64,000 nt of DNA. Origin: Chamaecyparis obtusa. Its lineage: Eukaryota; Streptophyta; Pinopsida; Cupressales; Cupressaceae. Shown piece after piece: positions 45,388 through 58,000 of the stretch; position 1 is the stretch's first letter, and each line of letters opens with the position of its first letter. The DNA lies in assembly GCA_027943335.1 (NCBI GenBank), contig BSBK01001537.1, forward strand, positions 1,754,501 through 1,818,500. The letters are read 5' to 3'. A program made the position numbers and the translations under genes. A model generated the notes under the pieces. That model saw only the letters and a program-made list of their open reading frames with translations, was not told the origin of the DNA and made no database searches.

Positions 45388-45627
45388 TTCCCCTCTTTGA
45401 ATTGATGTGTAATTAGCACATTGATTCAAATAACAGTTAGTTGTTCAGACTTAGAATAGTTTTATGTAAAGTGATGAAACTATCCTCAAGTCGGTTGATT
45501 CAAAAGACATCGATTCCAAACTTGATTGGACAAGAACCAATAGGAAGACTAGAATGTTCAATTTGATGTTCAAAATGTTCAGTTTGATTGGGCTTATGGT
45601 TTTGGTGACCATTTTTAGGTGATTACA
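45388..45627 (-). repeat. remnant of a second tandem copy at the 5' end of element C
   Basis: 45388-45590 aligns with the PPT and first hairpin of the internal region (30061-30240). 45590-45627 repeats the last 38 bases of the LTR (GGGCTTATGG...GATTACA). The TSD is outside it. Confidence 0.8.
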
Positions 45628-46214
45628 ATTTCCAATGTCCAGTATTCCTTAATTTCTATTTGTTAAACATACCTTGGAATCATAATCAAATCTATGCACA
45701 AGTTCCAATAAATTGCTTCAATCATCTCCTTGAACTTTGTACTACATTTTACCTTTTGTCTAGGTTCAATGAATTTTCCGCCAACATGACCGATTTGATC
45801 AATTAAGTAAAACTGTGTATTTTCCTCTATCCTTTACCTGTTTATCTTACTGACTGGTTAATAGTTCACTCATTTACTTGTTTACCTATCTACTGATAGT
45901 CTTTCCTATTCACTAATAATAGACCTTTTTTCTTCTTACCGCTTGGTCTTAACCTATTGACTTATCCTTTTTACCGATAATGTTTTTCATGTTCCTTTTA
46001 CCTATATGTCCCTTAGCAATAGTGTAGTTCACTAGTTTCCTTTCCATTTCCCGATTATCTACTCCATTTAGCTATTGGATATCTTTGTTTACCAATTACT
46101 GTAACTTCTCATACTTTGCACAAATACTTTCACCGATGTGATGGTTTTCCAGCAATGACAACCATAACTTCTAAAATCATCATCAATGACCTCATTATTA
46201 TTTTCCAACCAACA
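45628..46214 (-). repeat. copia F 3' LTR, proximal part
   Basis: ATTTCCAATGTCCAGTATTCC ... CCAACCAACA aligns with 52839-53420, completing the split LTR. Confidence 0.9.
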
Positions 46215-46228
46215 TTCTCCCCCTTTGG
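46215..46228 (-). other. polypurine tract of copia F
   Basis: Minus-strand CCAAAGGGGGAGAA just before LTR TGTTGGTTGG. Confidence 0.8.
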
Positions 46229-46439
46229 AATTGATGGAAAAATTTTCAAAATTTCAAAATTCGAGTAAGTAAAACTTACTCCCCCTACATTGGTTCTCCT
46301 TCAATTTTATACAATTGTACATATCACTTCTCTTCTAAGCTTATCTACTCCAAAAAAATTACTATTTTCTACTATTCTTTCTTAATAATTACTTATTCAT
46401 ACATCTCCCACTTTTTCTATATGCTGACTTATTAATTAT

Positions 46440-49400
46440 CCCTCTTTTTGGCAACAATGCCAAAGATTATAATAAAAATGGTATACAATGATACTTACCT
46501 CTCATAATTTTTCAAATACAAATTGGAACTTTCCTTTTGCACTTTCTAATAAATGTTCTCATGATTCATTCAAAGATTTTAGTGCAATATATTGACCATG
46601 TAAGTCAAATGCCAACTTCTCTATGTTGTCCATGGTGCTCATCTTTGGTGTGGCAATAAATTATTTAGCCTTCTTAAGATATGCTTGCATTATGTCCATA
46701 TGAGGGATTAGCATACCTTGTAACTGAAGTCATGTCATGTTGATTCTATCTTATTCTGCCTTAAGTTCTCTTTCTCTAAATGATATTTCCCTCATTTTGG
46801 TTGTATGCTCCATCATTAATGAGCTCAATGGTTCCAAATTGCTCACATGTGTGGCCAATTCACTCTCAAGTTGTCCTAACTTGACCTTAATTTCTACAGT
46901 GAAATGTGTAGGAGTACATATCTTGCCAAATAAATTACTAGCTTCTATTAGTGCATCCTACATCTCTTTTACAATCTCAAATAGTGAAAATTTCATTAGA
47001 GAAATCTTTTGTAATAGTTTCTCTATCATTTCTTGCTCTAACCTCTTCTCTTCTCTCTTTGCAATTTCATCTTCTAGATCATGATCAAAACTATTGATAT
47101 CATCAACTAGTTTTTTGAGTTGATCAATGAATGGCTCATCCTCATCAATTTGCACTTCAGGTAATAAATCAAAAAGTAAATTGATAGTTTTCCTTAATAT
47201 TATTTTCTTTTGTTTCTTCCTTTTGACTTTGTCCCTCTCAGCTTTCTCTGCAAACTTCTATGAATACAATAGCTTCTCCTTATACTTCATTTTATTAGGA
47301 TATTTTTTTAGTATCTCAAATTCAAGATCATTTTCATCATCTTCATCTTCCTCTTAATCATCTTCTTCCTCTTCACTTCCTTTGTGTTTCTTCTTATCTT
47401 ATGTTATTGCTTATGAGTTGCTAGGGGTGTTTTCCTTAATGGTTTCTTCACCTTTGGGTGTCTCATGTTTATCATCTGATTTCTTTTCACACCTACTCTT
47501 TTTGCCTTCATCTCCTTTCTTTCTTTGAACAGTGGTATTGTCAATTGTTTCTCCTGAGACCTATTGTACTGTAGTAGTAGCAACATCTCCACTCTAAATT
47601 TTCTCAATTGTTTGTGTATTTCCTATGTCCTTTTCTTCTCCTGACTCTTTTTCTTTATCTACCTCTTGAGATCCTTCATGTTCTTTCTTTTGTTCATCCT
47701 ATTTCTCTTACTTTTCCTCCTAATCTATATCCTTCAGTTGATATGTGTTCTCAGTTACCTATTTAGGATCGTTACTCTTTTCAGTTTATTCAACCTTGTT
47801 TACTTCAATATCAACCACATCATCAGTAATAACAATAGGATTTACTTCAAGTGGTGATTGGAGTGGTGATTCAATATCATTATTTCTACCCAATGGGGAA
47901 TCAAGAGTGTGTGTTATGTCATCTTTAGTATCAAGTGTGTTTGTGATGTCTTCAATTGTGACATTCTTGGTTGATGTAATTATTGGTTAAGGTTGGTCAA
48001 TGTTGAATATCCTTTTCCAAGTTATTACCACTTCCTCTTCAACCTCTTGTTCTTTACCAACTAGAATGATTCCAGTTCCATGACTAATTTTAAATCTACA
48101 TTGATATGTTTCAAGTGCATTATCCATTTCTTTCACTAAAAAGTGTGGCATGGTGAGTATGAGTGTCCTTTCTCATACCTCTCTCTCTATTTGCAGTATT
48201 GCCTCCCATCTTATATTTATTGCATTAAATAATGTATTAGGTACATGTCCTTTAAGGTGATTAGGCACTCTAATATGTTTACAAAAATGAAATGCAAGTG
48301 CACAATTACCTTTTTCTCTTCATCAAAGAACTTCTCAAATTTGAAATTGCTTATGTAACCAATTTTTCCAAGTTCTCTTATTCCTTTTGCAATATCTGCA
48401 ATAGTTATTGTATTTCTAGATGATTAGGCACTCTAATATGTTTACAAAAATGAAATGCAAGTGTACAATTACCTTTTTCTCTTCATCAAAGAACTTCTCA
48501 AAATTGAAATTTCTTATGTAACCGATTTTTCCAAGTTCTCTTATTCCTTTTGCAATATCTGCAATATTTATTTTATTTCTAGACTTACCTAATTCTATGA
48601 TCTCCTTGTTAGAATTATTCTTTTCACTATCCTCCTCTTTTTTATGATTATTTTTCTTAGAGAGGCCTTGGTCTAACCTCTAGTTTTTCTCTTCTCATAG
48701 GTTTTTGTTTTCTTAGGGTCTATGGATTGACCTTCCTGAACTTCATCCGCCTCTTTTTCCTTCACTGAGGGTAGTTCTGGTGTTTTTGCTTCCTTTTTAT
48801 TTTCCTTCCTCTTTGCACAGACCTCAGGTTTTTTATTCTTTTCAATTGTGGAACTTCTACCTTCTTCTATTCCAAATTTTTCTTCTAAGTGACTTATTAT
48901 CTTCTTTAATTTTCTTTCTACTCTAGGCTTTTTCAAATCAAGTTTTATTCTCTAATATGCTTCTTCATATGTTCCATATCTCTTTGTAGTTTTTTTCACC
49001 GGTAATTATAGCAATGAACCTATATGCAGGTTAAGAAAATGTTCATTTATCTCATAATCAATTTTCAGTATCAATGAGACTCTAGGTTCAACCACATGAA
49101 TCTTACATGTATGGGTATCCACTAGAAAACAAATTGTGTCTCTATACTTTTCAAATATGTGAGGGGGTATCCTATACTTCTTGTGCATTTTGTCTTGGAA
49201 GTCTTTAAGGTATCCCCACATAATATGGTTTAGGTCATATCCTATTTCACCAATGTAATCATTCATCTAATAAATTGTAGGCCTGTTAGTTTTCCAAATA
49301 ACATTTCCTTTTCCAGGAAAATAGTTTTGCACATAGAAGAACATACATACCAATAGCAATCCATATTTGAATGATTTATTTTTGTCATTCTGGATCCTCT

Positions 49401-50087
49401 TCATATTTTCTAGTAACTGTGTTCTGACCATCTAAGGTAGGTCATATCTTGTTCCTTCCTTTACAATCTAATATGTAGAATGAATAGCATTGCAAGGCGC
49501 ACTATTCAACCGACTAGATTGATAGACTTTGTATCCCACAATCATTGAAGTGAATCTAAATTCTTGATCCTCAATGTCATCAATCATCATTACATGATGA
49601 TCTTGTCTTGACTTTGTCATATTTTCCACCATTTGTGCCAAAATTTTCCTTAGGGTACATGGTTCCCCGTTGGTAGACAATCTAATAATCAGATGTATCA
49701 AGTCCTTTATGATCTTGATCATTTGTTCTAGGTAGATGAATTAGTCATGATATTGGCTCATAACATAGTGTATCCACTCCTCCTTAAATATTTTTAGCAA
49801 ATCCATAGATGGGTCAAACCCTTTGTCTAAAGGTGTTTGAACTCGTCTTTCAATTCTCCATTATTACACATATCCAAGTATTCCTCTTGAATTTTTTCAT
49901 ATCAAAGATAAAAAATGTTGCAATGTATAAATGTTCTTACATCCTCAATCAAAAATACCCTAGGTGGGATTTGGGATAGAGCACTTATTTTATCAATTTC
50001 AGTAGCCTTCAGCATACATGGTTTGTGTTCTGGTTTGGGTTCCTTGGTGATTTTGATCAACTTTGGTGTTGCAATCTCTAATGCCAT
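46440..50087 (-). pseudogene. large unknown charged protein of copia F, decayed
   Basis: A protein-like signal of about 1,200 codons runs in changing frames. Start MALEIATPKLIKITKEPKPE at 50087; a globular-looking part EIGYDLNHIMWGYLKDFQDK then YRIPPHIFEKYRDTICFLVD (49266-49006); Lys/Glu-rich stretches (48936-48673); an acidic run (EEEEDD, EEDEDDEND near 47360); and a coiled-coil-like C-terminus (QLKKLVDDINSFDHDLEDEI, 47155-46958). No protease, integrase or RT motif is seen, and I do not recognise the family. It lies where pol should be. Many stops show the copy is dead. Confidence 0.5.
48258..48583 (-). repeat. 163-bp tandem duplication within the copia F unknown frame
   Basis: 48258-48420 and 48421-48583 are near-identical (both contain TTAGGCACTCTAATATG and end TTTCTAGA). 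163 is not a multiple of 3, so it shifts the frame. Confidence 0.92.
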
Positions 50088-50636
50088 GATAGCTCTTCAA
50101 ATCTCTTCCCTAAATCACAAAATACTTTTAATATCTTCTCAAATGACCACCGCTCTACTCAACCACTGAACTAGGGTTCTCAAATCCATTAATCAATTCT
50201 CTACATGTTTTTTTCTCAAACAAATCTCATAGTCAATTTCACTAAGTACTCACTCTTTGTTCCGATAAATGCGCTTCAAAATGTAATGTAAGTAATGAAT
50301 AGGTTCAATTCAATATTTATTTACCCACAACTTGTCCAATGGTAACATAAGGTACAATGCAATAAATGTAGTTTACCAATATCACTTTCTTTATCGATTA
50401 CACTTACCACTGATTACAACCTCCATAAGTTAGTACTAATAGTAACATTAGTAAATAACATTTAAAAATGATAATGTCCGTGATGACCAAGTACATTTCA
50501 TAGCTCAACTCTATGTAATACATCAAAACCAACACCAATGCATCTTATTATGCCAATAGATATTACAACTCAACATTATAAGGGACCGATAAGTTATAAC
50601 AATGGAATTTAGTCCCTAAGAAATACTTGCTTAGTT
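50088..50636. other. spacer between copia F gag and unknown frame
   Basis: AT-rich, stops in all frames; nothing recognised. Confidence 0.5.
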
Positions 50637-51975
50637 TGAAGATGAATCCCCTGAGCCAGAGGATAATGGGTTACATGTTGATGTGATGGCATCTTCTTTT
50701 CTTTCTTCCTTGTTTACCCATATCTTCTTCATCTCATTCCTTACTTCTTCAGGAATAACAGTCTTTTTACCTTTTCTTCCTTCATTGCTTGGTGACTGGT
50801 TCCTGTACTACCAACAATATCTTGCTAGATGTCCAATCTTTTGATAATGAAAACATGTCATCCTTATTGTCCGTCAGGATCCAGCATTACTTCTAGGATC
50901 CATTAATTGACAATTCATCACCATATGTCCATAGTTCCTACAAATAGAACATGTAACATTTATGTTTCCTTCTATTCTTAGAACATTCATCGATTTTTTA
51001 GGTAGTCTAGGTGATGATACTCTTGATCTGCAATATTATACCTTGTGTCCAAACTTGTTACATGTCTAATAGTAGCCATTGAAACTCCCTTCAGATGATC
51101 TACTATTAGGTCTTGATCTACACTCATAAGATTGATGACCATACTTATTGTAATTTTAAAAATATCCATCAAAATAAGTAGTTCTTGGAATATTTACTGA
51201 TTTGCTTCTACATACATTAGTTGTGTGTCAAATATTTCCATAATTGTAGCAAGTGGGTTTATTATTACCTTGTGGACTAGTATTTCCCTTTGGAATCTGT
51301 GATTGTTGCTCGACGTCAGTCTTGGATGATTCTCCTTTTTCATATTTTCAGATTTTTTGTCACCGATGTATCCTAGGCTAGAAGTATCCTTATGTTTCCT
51401 TTGATTCCTTAGTTTTTAATCAATCTTTTGCATTCTATGTTCATACCTCTTGAGTTTTTCATTTGCATATCTTTCATTCTTCAAATCTTTTTTTAGTTGT
51501 TCATTTTCTTGTATTAATCTCTCATTTTTAGCACTCATTTTTATATTATCATCATTGGTGTCACTGATTTTTCCATTCAATGTGTGATTATCATGTGTAA
51601 ACCTTTGTATTACTACATTCTTTTCTTTAACATGGTCTTCAACATTATTCTTAGCATCTTCATCAACTCTCTTGCCTTCAAGCACTTCACACATCCTTAT
51701 GGGTTGATTTTCTTATTCTCTTTTCATCTTGGTTACCTCATCAATCAGGATCTTATTATTTTCCATCGGATTTTATATTCCTTCTTGAGCCTCCTCATTG
51801 TTAGCACTGCTTTCAAATAGTTCATCAATACTATCCAGACTATCTCTCAATTGTTCAGACAATTCTTTCTTTTTTTCCAATGAATCCTTAGGATTATGTT
51901 TCAATTCTTCAATCATCTCATTAGATGCAACCAGTTATCTTTCATACCTATAGCTTTCCATCCCCTTGGATATTC
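50637..51975 (-). pseudogene. copia F gag: coiled coil and five zinc-knuckle-like motifs
   Basis: It begins MESYRYERQL just after the PBS. Charged coiled coil follows (NERLIQENEQLKKDLKNERY). Then come five knuckle-like motifs between about 51270 and 50800: CYNYGNI-HTTNVC, NYNKYGHQSYEC, TCNKFGHKV-YC, CSICRNYGHMVMNC (a full CX2CX4HX4C) and CFHYQKIGHLARYC. It ends with GRKGKKTVIPEEVRNEMKKI and SSGSGDSSSN at 50637. Stops are scattered. Copia gag normally has one knuckle. The knuckles would bind RNA. Confidence 0.72.
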
Positions 51976-52012
51976 TCCCCAAGTTGTCAAACTTTTCTTT
52001 CAGAGAGCCTAA

Positions 52013-52024
52013 GCTCTGATACCA
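52013..52024 (-). other. copia F primer-binding site, initiator tRNA-Met type
   Basis: Minus-strand TGGTATCAGAGC, two bases from the LTR. Confidence 0.9.
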
Positions 52025-52026
52025 AT

Positions 52027-53420
52027 TGTTGGAAACAATAGGTACTAAGAGGGGGGTGAATAAGTACTTATAAAACTTTTGAAACTCTTTATGATTCCTT
52101 TAAAAAACAATGAAATAAACTTCCATAACATCAAACATATAACTAAAAGATTAAATTAAAAATGTAACAACTCCAATGAAATCACATGCACACACATAAA
52201 ACCTCAATTTTGGTATCACAAAAACCCTTGGTTAGAGGGAAAATTTGTGGGGGATGACAACCACAACTCTTCATTGCAGTAGAAAAGTTTTACCTGGTTA
52301 AGAGCTACAAATGTCACTTTCTAGGTGACTCACCCTATTAGGAGTGACTAATAAATTGTTAGATGTATCTAGAAGTCCTATTATAGACTACCCTGCTAGG
52401 AGATTTTATCCCACTATTACAATGTTCACCCTGTTAAGGGATTTACAATAAAGTCTTGTCAAAGACTACTTTGCTTAAAGGATTTAGAACTTGTTGAAAC
52501 TGTTAGGAATACAACAAGAATAAATGACATGTTAATTGCACCATGCTATGATGATCAGATCCTTTATGCTCTTTCCTTGATCTATCCTTGCTTTTGTAGC
52601 ATCTCTGCATACTTCTCTGTAATCACACCTTCAACTTATCATCAACAACTTCAACTTTTCCTTCTTAACTCTCTTTTTTTATTACCAACTTTGTCTTCTT
52701 ATACAATTTCTATCACCATATGTAAAACCATTTTAGGGTTTCCAATCCATCCAAATGTGTTACTATGATCTCAATACATTTTGCAAAAAATATAAATATT
52801 TCACCTTGTCAACTAGATAAACATTTATGTTGTCATTTCCAATGTCCAATATTCCTTTATTCATATTTATTAAACATATCTTGGAATCATAATCAAATCT
52901 ATGCACAAGCTCCAATAAATTTATTCAATCATCTCCTTGAACTTTATATTGCATTTTACCTTTTGTCTAGGTTCAGTGAATCTACTGCCAACATGACCAA
53001 TTTGATCAATTAAGTAAAATAGTGTATTGTCTGCTATCCTTTACCTGTTTATCTTACTAACCAATTAATAGTTCACCCATTTACCTATTTACCTATCCAC
53101 CACTAGTCTTTCCTATTCATTGATAATAGACCTTTTTCTTCTTATTGCTTGGTCTTCACCTATTGACTTATCCTTTTTGTTGATAAGGCTTTACCTATTC
53201 CTTTTACCCATCTGTCCCTTAGCGATAGTGTAATTCATTGATTGTCTTTTTGTGTACTGATTATCTACTTTGTTTACCTATTGGAAATATTTGTTTACCA
53301 CTAGGTGTAACTTCTCATAGTTTGCACAAATACTTTCACTGATGTGATGGTTTTCCAGCAATGACAACCATAACTTCCTAAATCATCATTAATGACCTCA
53401 TTATGATTTTCCAACCAACA
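52027..53420 (-). repeat. copia F 5' LTR
   Basis: 1,394 bp, TGTTGGAAAC ... CCAACCAACA, intact partner of the split 3' LTR. A TATA-like minus-strand TTGTATAAGAAG lies near 52700. Confidence 0.92.
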
Positions 53421-53698
53421 CACAGGTTGCCACTTTGTAGGCTCTTCTTACTGACAGGGACAAACAATTAGATATTATGAGAGTAGAGAGAGATCATCAC
53501 ACCCATACTACAGTACATCAAGGTTAAAGAGAAGCCTATTATTTTTCTTAATGCTCTGCAAATGTTCCTGCGGATTAGAGAGCACCTTTGTGTTCCATTG
53601 TAGCACAATATTCTGAGGGAGCCATGCCACAACCTCCACTGACCAAAGTAGATGTTCCCCCTCCTACCCCACCTCATGTTGATGATGGGGTGAGCTAG
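53421..53698 (+). pseudogene. PMD pseudogene, C-terminal piece
   Basis: Joins on to 28174 after removal of copia F: ...REYLRVQ then VATL, a stop, ALLTDRDKQLDIMRVERDHH, ending PPPTPPHVDDGVS and TAG at 53696-53698. The charged heptad-like stretch across the junction is a coiled-coil tail. Stops confirm a pseudogene. Confidence 0.7.
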
Positions 53699-55959
53699 GC
53701 TTGATTTCTCTTTGTTATTCTATATCACTAATGTACTCTAATTTTGTATACATTTATGTAGCACAGATATATTCTTTATACTCTGATGTATTGACACACT
53801 TTTGATGTACTCTTTATACTATGATATGTTGACACACTAATGATATATATTTTTTATTTTTTATCACATCGTGATATATTTGATCATATTTTTGGATATT
53901 AATGATGATAATATAGATCTCTTGACATAATTGTACCATTTCACTTATATATACATGAGATATACAACTCTGATTTTTGGGTTCTATATGGATGTGTCTA
54001 TGGATATTTTTGCACTTTTCTTTTTATGCATATATGGATGTATGGATTCAATTACTACATGAATGTATGTCATTTTATGCTCTTTTTAGTTATGCGTGTG
54101 TATGAGATATTTTATGAGATGCAATGTGATGTGATTCACTTTATTCATGTATGATGATCGATGCATTGATGTAGACATTTATGTGATTATGATACTGACA
54201 TGATTATGCAGGTGCTTAGATATCAGTGTGAGATACTTAGTCAATGATTTTTTTTATCTTTCTGATTTGGTTCATGTGGTCAAACTTGTGATGTTAATAT
54301 CATCTCATTTTATGTTTAGATTTTACTAATCCCAATGTTGATTAACCACATTAATACTTTCGTACTTACGCAATTTAGTAAATGAATGAAAATGCATTAA
54401 TAATGAATGCAGCTAGAGTAAGACTTCTAGGACTGTCACTGATTATTCAAGATGGATCTTTTTATCATCATAGATCTTTTTTCTTTGGACCTGATATGTT
54501 AGTACAATATTCACTGATAGATTTAGTAATCATGAAAATATGAATACCTCCCATGTTGGATGTTATGTCAAAAGTGAACCTAAGCATCAAGGCATATAGG
54601 CCAAGATGTATTGTCAGTTACTTCCTTTGTTTTTATGGATTAAACTTGTTCTATTCATGTGCAGTATATTGATATGTGGCCCGCAATGACCCATTTTATT
54701 TTTGTTCATATCCTTGGGTGCATGATTTTGTGTGCACCTTACTAGGAAGTTGTTTCACTTAGATTAAATGGGCAAGGAGATGAATCCAACCTCACTGAAG
54801 CTTTCATAGGAAATAGGTCAAGGTATATGCGGTGTTCCAATCATGATGGAGGCTCTTAACATAGACACATAGTTCCTCTGATCACTCTGGATCATTGGAT
54901 TTATTACCCCAAATAGAAGACAAAGAAAATGTTATGCCCCCATTCCTTTTTTCTCTAGTCATTTTTAGATATCCCTGAGTCACTCAAAGGATACAACAAG
55001 CGTAAACTGATAATAAGTCACAACAAACTAGGAAAATTAATGCTTTCCCCTTTTGTTTCTCTAGTCCATGGACATCTTCGAGATAGTTTTGAAATACATG
55101 ATCAGCATAAATCATGAAGCATTTGTTTTTTATTGTTTAGTGTTAAGGAACACGTTTGTTTAATTTGCAATCACTTAAAAAAAACATTATCAATCACAGA
55201 TTCACTCCAATTGTAGTTCATGTCTTGTGTGTGTAATGCATTATCTAGGTGTATTGTGTTTAAGAAACACCATTGATTAGTTTCAGTCTCCATGACTAGT
55301 GTTTAGGAACACTGTTGGGTTTGAGTATTTAAGGAATATTGTTTTTGTTTTAGGTTGGTGGAATTAAGAAATACCTTTGGTTGTGTAGTTTTAATTTGAA
55401 GCGTGGACTTAGGATAATTGACAAACCTAGTAGAAAGTCCTAACAATGATTAGATGAACTTGCTTCTAGTATGACTATGACCAATTCCCCCTAGAGAGTA
55501 TGATTTTCCTAGGACTTCGGTATAGACAAATTCCACCCTAGGATAATAGGACATTTTTTATAGCTTGGTTCAAGATTTGATTGTCACGAAGGTGACTGAA
55601 AGATATGTACAAGCTAAAACTTTAGGATGACCAAGTGTGTAAGCATTATATTGATAGATGGATCATTGATTATAAGTAGTACCTGTTTACCAAGTTTTCA
55701 CCACTTGGACAAGTTTTCTATTTTTTCTACCAAGGCACCTATTTGCAAGGTTTTCACTGAAGCACTTTTTTCTCTTTTTCAATTTTTTTGTACTTTTGAT
55801 TTTTCTCTTCTTTTTTTCTTTGATTCATCAAGGCACTTGTTTGCCAGGTTTTCACCAAGATGATCATTTTTTTAGGACTTTTTCCAATGTTTTTGGATTT
55901 TCTACTTTTCTACTATTTTTTCTTTTGTTCAGGATCAATTTTTGTTGTACAAGTGTCAC
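53699..55959. other. element D region between PMD 3' end and pol
   Basis: No gene seen. 53750-53880 has short repeats (TTTATACT.TGATGTATTGACACAC). 54570-55110 and 55670-55860 match element C noncoding sequence, including the repeated phrase TTTACCAAGTTTTCACCA. Confidence 0.55.
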
Positions 55960-57137
55960 CTCAAGAAATTCAGGTGTAAAACCATTTTAGGTGGAGAGTG
56001 TTGATTGGATCTAATAGGACATCTCCTTTAGGTATAGCCATCTGATAGGAACTTGGTCCATAAGAACCCATGATAACAAATGGACCTAGCCAATTGGGTT
56101 CAAATTTTCCTTTTTTCTCTTAGTGTTGTTAGTTCTTTGGATTTTATCTTAAAACTAGGTCTACTACCTAAAATATTCTTAGTTTCACTTTCTTATTGTA
56201 TCCTTTGCACATTATTTTCTAGTAGATTTTGAGATGGTCAAAAACCTATTGCTTGTGCTCATCTAACAATTATAGTTCTTGTAGACGTGAGATTATATAG
56301 TCCTCATAAATGACTAGATTTTTCAATGAAATCCTTAGTGATGAAATCTCAACTTCAATTGGTAACACCACCTCTGACCCATAGACAAGTGTGAAAGGAG
56401 TTTCTCTTGTTTGTGTTCTAATACTAGTGTAGTATGTCCATAGCATTGGATTGGTGTGCAAGTGTTAGTCTCTTCCTAATTTTCTTACTTTTCTGTGTAG
56501 GATATATAGGATTATCTTGTTTGATGCCTCAGCCTATCCATTACCTTGAGGGTAATAGATCGAGGAATAGTGCTATGTGATTCTAAAGTGTAGACATAAG
56601 TCATCCATATCTTTATTTTTTAATTTTCCCCCATTGTCAATTACAATTGATGAGGGTACCCCATACCTATAGATTATGTAGTTGAGGATAAATATTGAGA
56701 CTTATTTTCCTGTAGCAATGGCCAAGGGAACTTCTTTGACTCACTTCATGAAATACTTAGTGGTTGTAATAATGTACTCATGTCTATTGGAAGAATTTGG
56801 ATTAAATCTATCCTATTAGATCAAAGGCCCATTGTTGGAGTGACCAATGTGTGATAAAAATAATTAAATCCCTAGTAGGAGCATGTATCAAGTTTCCATG
56901 GACTTGACATTTCTTTCATGTTTTGGAAAAGTGAATAACATATTCCTCCATTGTGGTCCAGTAGTATCTTACTCCTAGAAGTTTCTTTGCTAATGAAAAT
57001 TCATTCGAATGAGACCTGCACACACCTTCGTGGACTTCCTTTAATGTGCAATTTAACTCTTCATATTCTAAAAATATAAGTAATGTACCAGTAAGAGAAC
57101 ATCTATACAAGTCATTTTCAATGATTAAATAATGCAA
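55960..57137 (-). pseudogene. Tat-type integrase
   Basis: The zinc-domain region LKEVHEGVCRSHSNEFSLAK then VRYYWTTMEEYVIHF (57137-56916) matches an H..C integrase N-terminus. The core is broken by frameshifts, with STIYYPQGNGQAEASNK around the catalytic Glu near 56530. The C-terminus is clear: TRETPFTLVYGSEVVLPIEV (56400-56340), then FEPNWLGPFVI and a LHLKWFYT-like end at about 55960. Dead copy. Confidence 0.8.
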
Positions 57138-57379
57138 TGTTGTTCTTATTAAGCATTATTTCTCATTTCTTGAATATTTTTTTGGAAATGTTTGATCTTT
57201 TAGGTAATTATAGATATGGTAATATCTGGATGGTTCTTGGGGTTATAGAGTATAGATTATCTGGTAATCTGGTGAATCATAGGAAGGAAAGGGGAGTTCT
57301 TCCACCAAGAATTCATAGCAAAACCGATGCTCTTCTAATTGTAACATTGATGCTAAGGTAGCCATTGCATCAACTACTC

Positions 57380-58000
57380 TATTTTCTGATCTTGGAATCT
57401 ATTCAAAAGTGACGGGTACAAAATATTTATTTAGATCATCAACCATTTTCTTATAATGCATGAGCTTGTCATCCTTAGTTTGATAATTTTCATTTACTTG
57501 GTTAATAACCAGTTGTGAGTCTCCATATATATGTAATTTAACTATCTTCAATTCAATCCAAAAAGTTTGAGTCCATTTACTAAGGCTTCATATTCTGCTA
57601 TGTTGTTAGTACAAGGGAATGCCATCTTGTATGCCTTAGGTATCTTGTATCCTTGGGGAGTGCTAAAAACACAACCAACTCATGATCCTTGTTGTATGAA
57701 GGAACCATAAAAGTACATTTTCCATGGATGTTTTGTCAAATGCATGATTGTTGCATCTGGAAACTCAATGTATACAAGTTTGTCTTCTTGCATTGGTGCT
57801 TCAGCTAGTTGGTCTGCTATTATTTTTCCCTTAATATCTTTCCTATCCACATATTCAATGTTGAATTCACTTGAGATTCAGGCCCATTTTTCTAATCTTC
57901 CTGTCAAGGTTGCTTTATTCAATAGATACTTCAATGGATCAATCTTAGAAATCAACTTTACTTTATGTAAAAGCATGTAATTTCTCAAGTTTTTGGATGC
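57380..58000 (-). pseudogene. Tat-type RNase H region
   Basis: WKMYFYGSFIQQGS is the first acidic block with Asp changed to Tyr. FPCTNNIAEYEALVNGLKL carries the Glu, and IYGDSQLVINQVNENYQTKD in another frame carries the Asp. Before it lies a tether region with IKGKIIADQLAEAPM. It follows the RT. Confidence 0.8.

Larger units (their letters stand above)
28986..45627 (-). mobile_element. Tat-like element C, nested in copia F LTR
   Basis: 16.6 kb with TSD ATTTC at 28981-28985 and 45628-45632. The outer ends are TGTGAGTGTG and GGTGATTACA. Minus-strand order: partial LTR/internal remnant (45627-45388), 5' LTR (45387-42138, holding a LINE), PBS, leader (holding a second LINE), decayed gag, decayed Pro-rich protein, hairpin array, PPT and 3' LTR (30060-28986). 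There is no pol. LTRs differ by about 10% by eye. Confidence 0.88.
28175..53420 (-). mobile_element. copia element F, pol-less, carrying nested element C
   Basis: Minus-strand element: 5' LTR 53420-52027 (1,394 bp), Met-type PBS, coiled-coil/zinc-knuckle gag, a long unknown frame, PPT, and a 3' LTR split into 46214-45628 and 28985-28175. After removal of element C and one TSD copy, the 3' LTR is 1,393 bp, which confirms the structure. The LTRs differ by about 10% by eye over the first 330 bases. No protease, integrase, RT or RNase H is found. Host bases are TGCAG on the left and CACAG on the right, an imperfect TSD. Confidence 0.85.
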
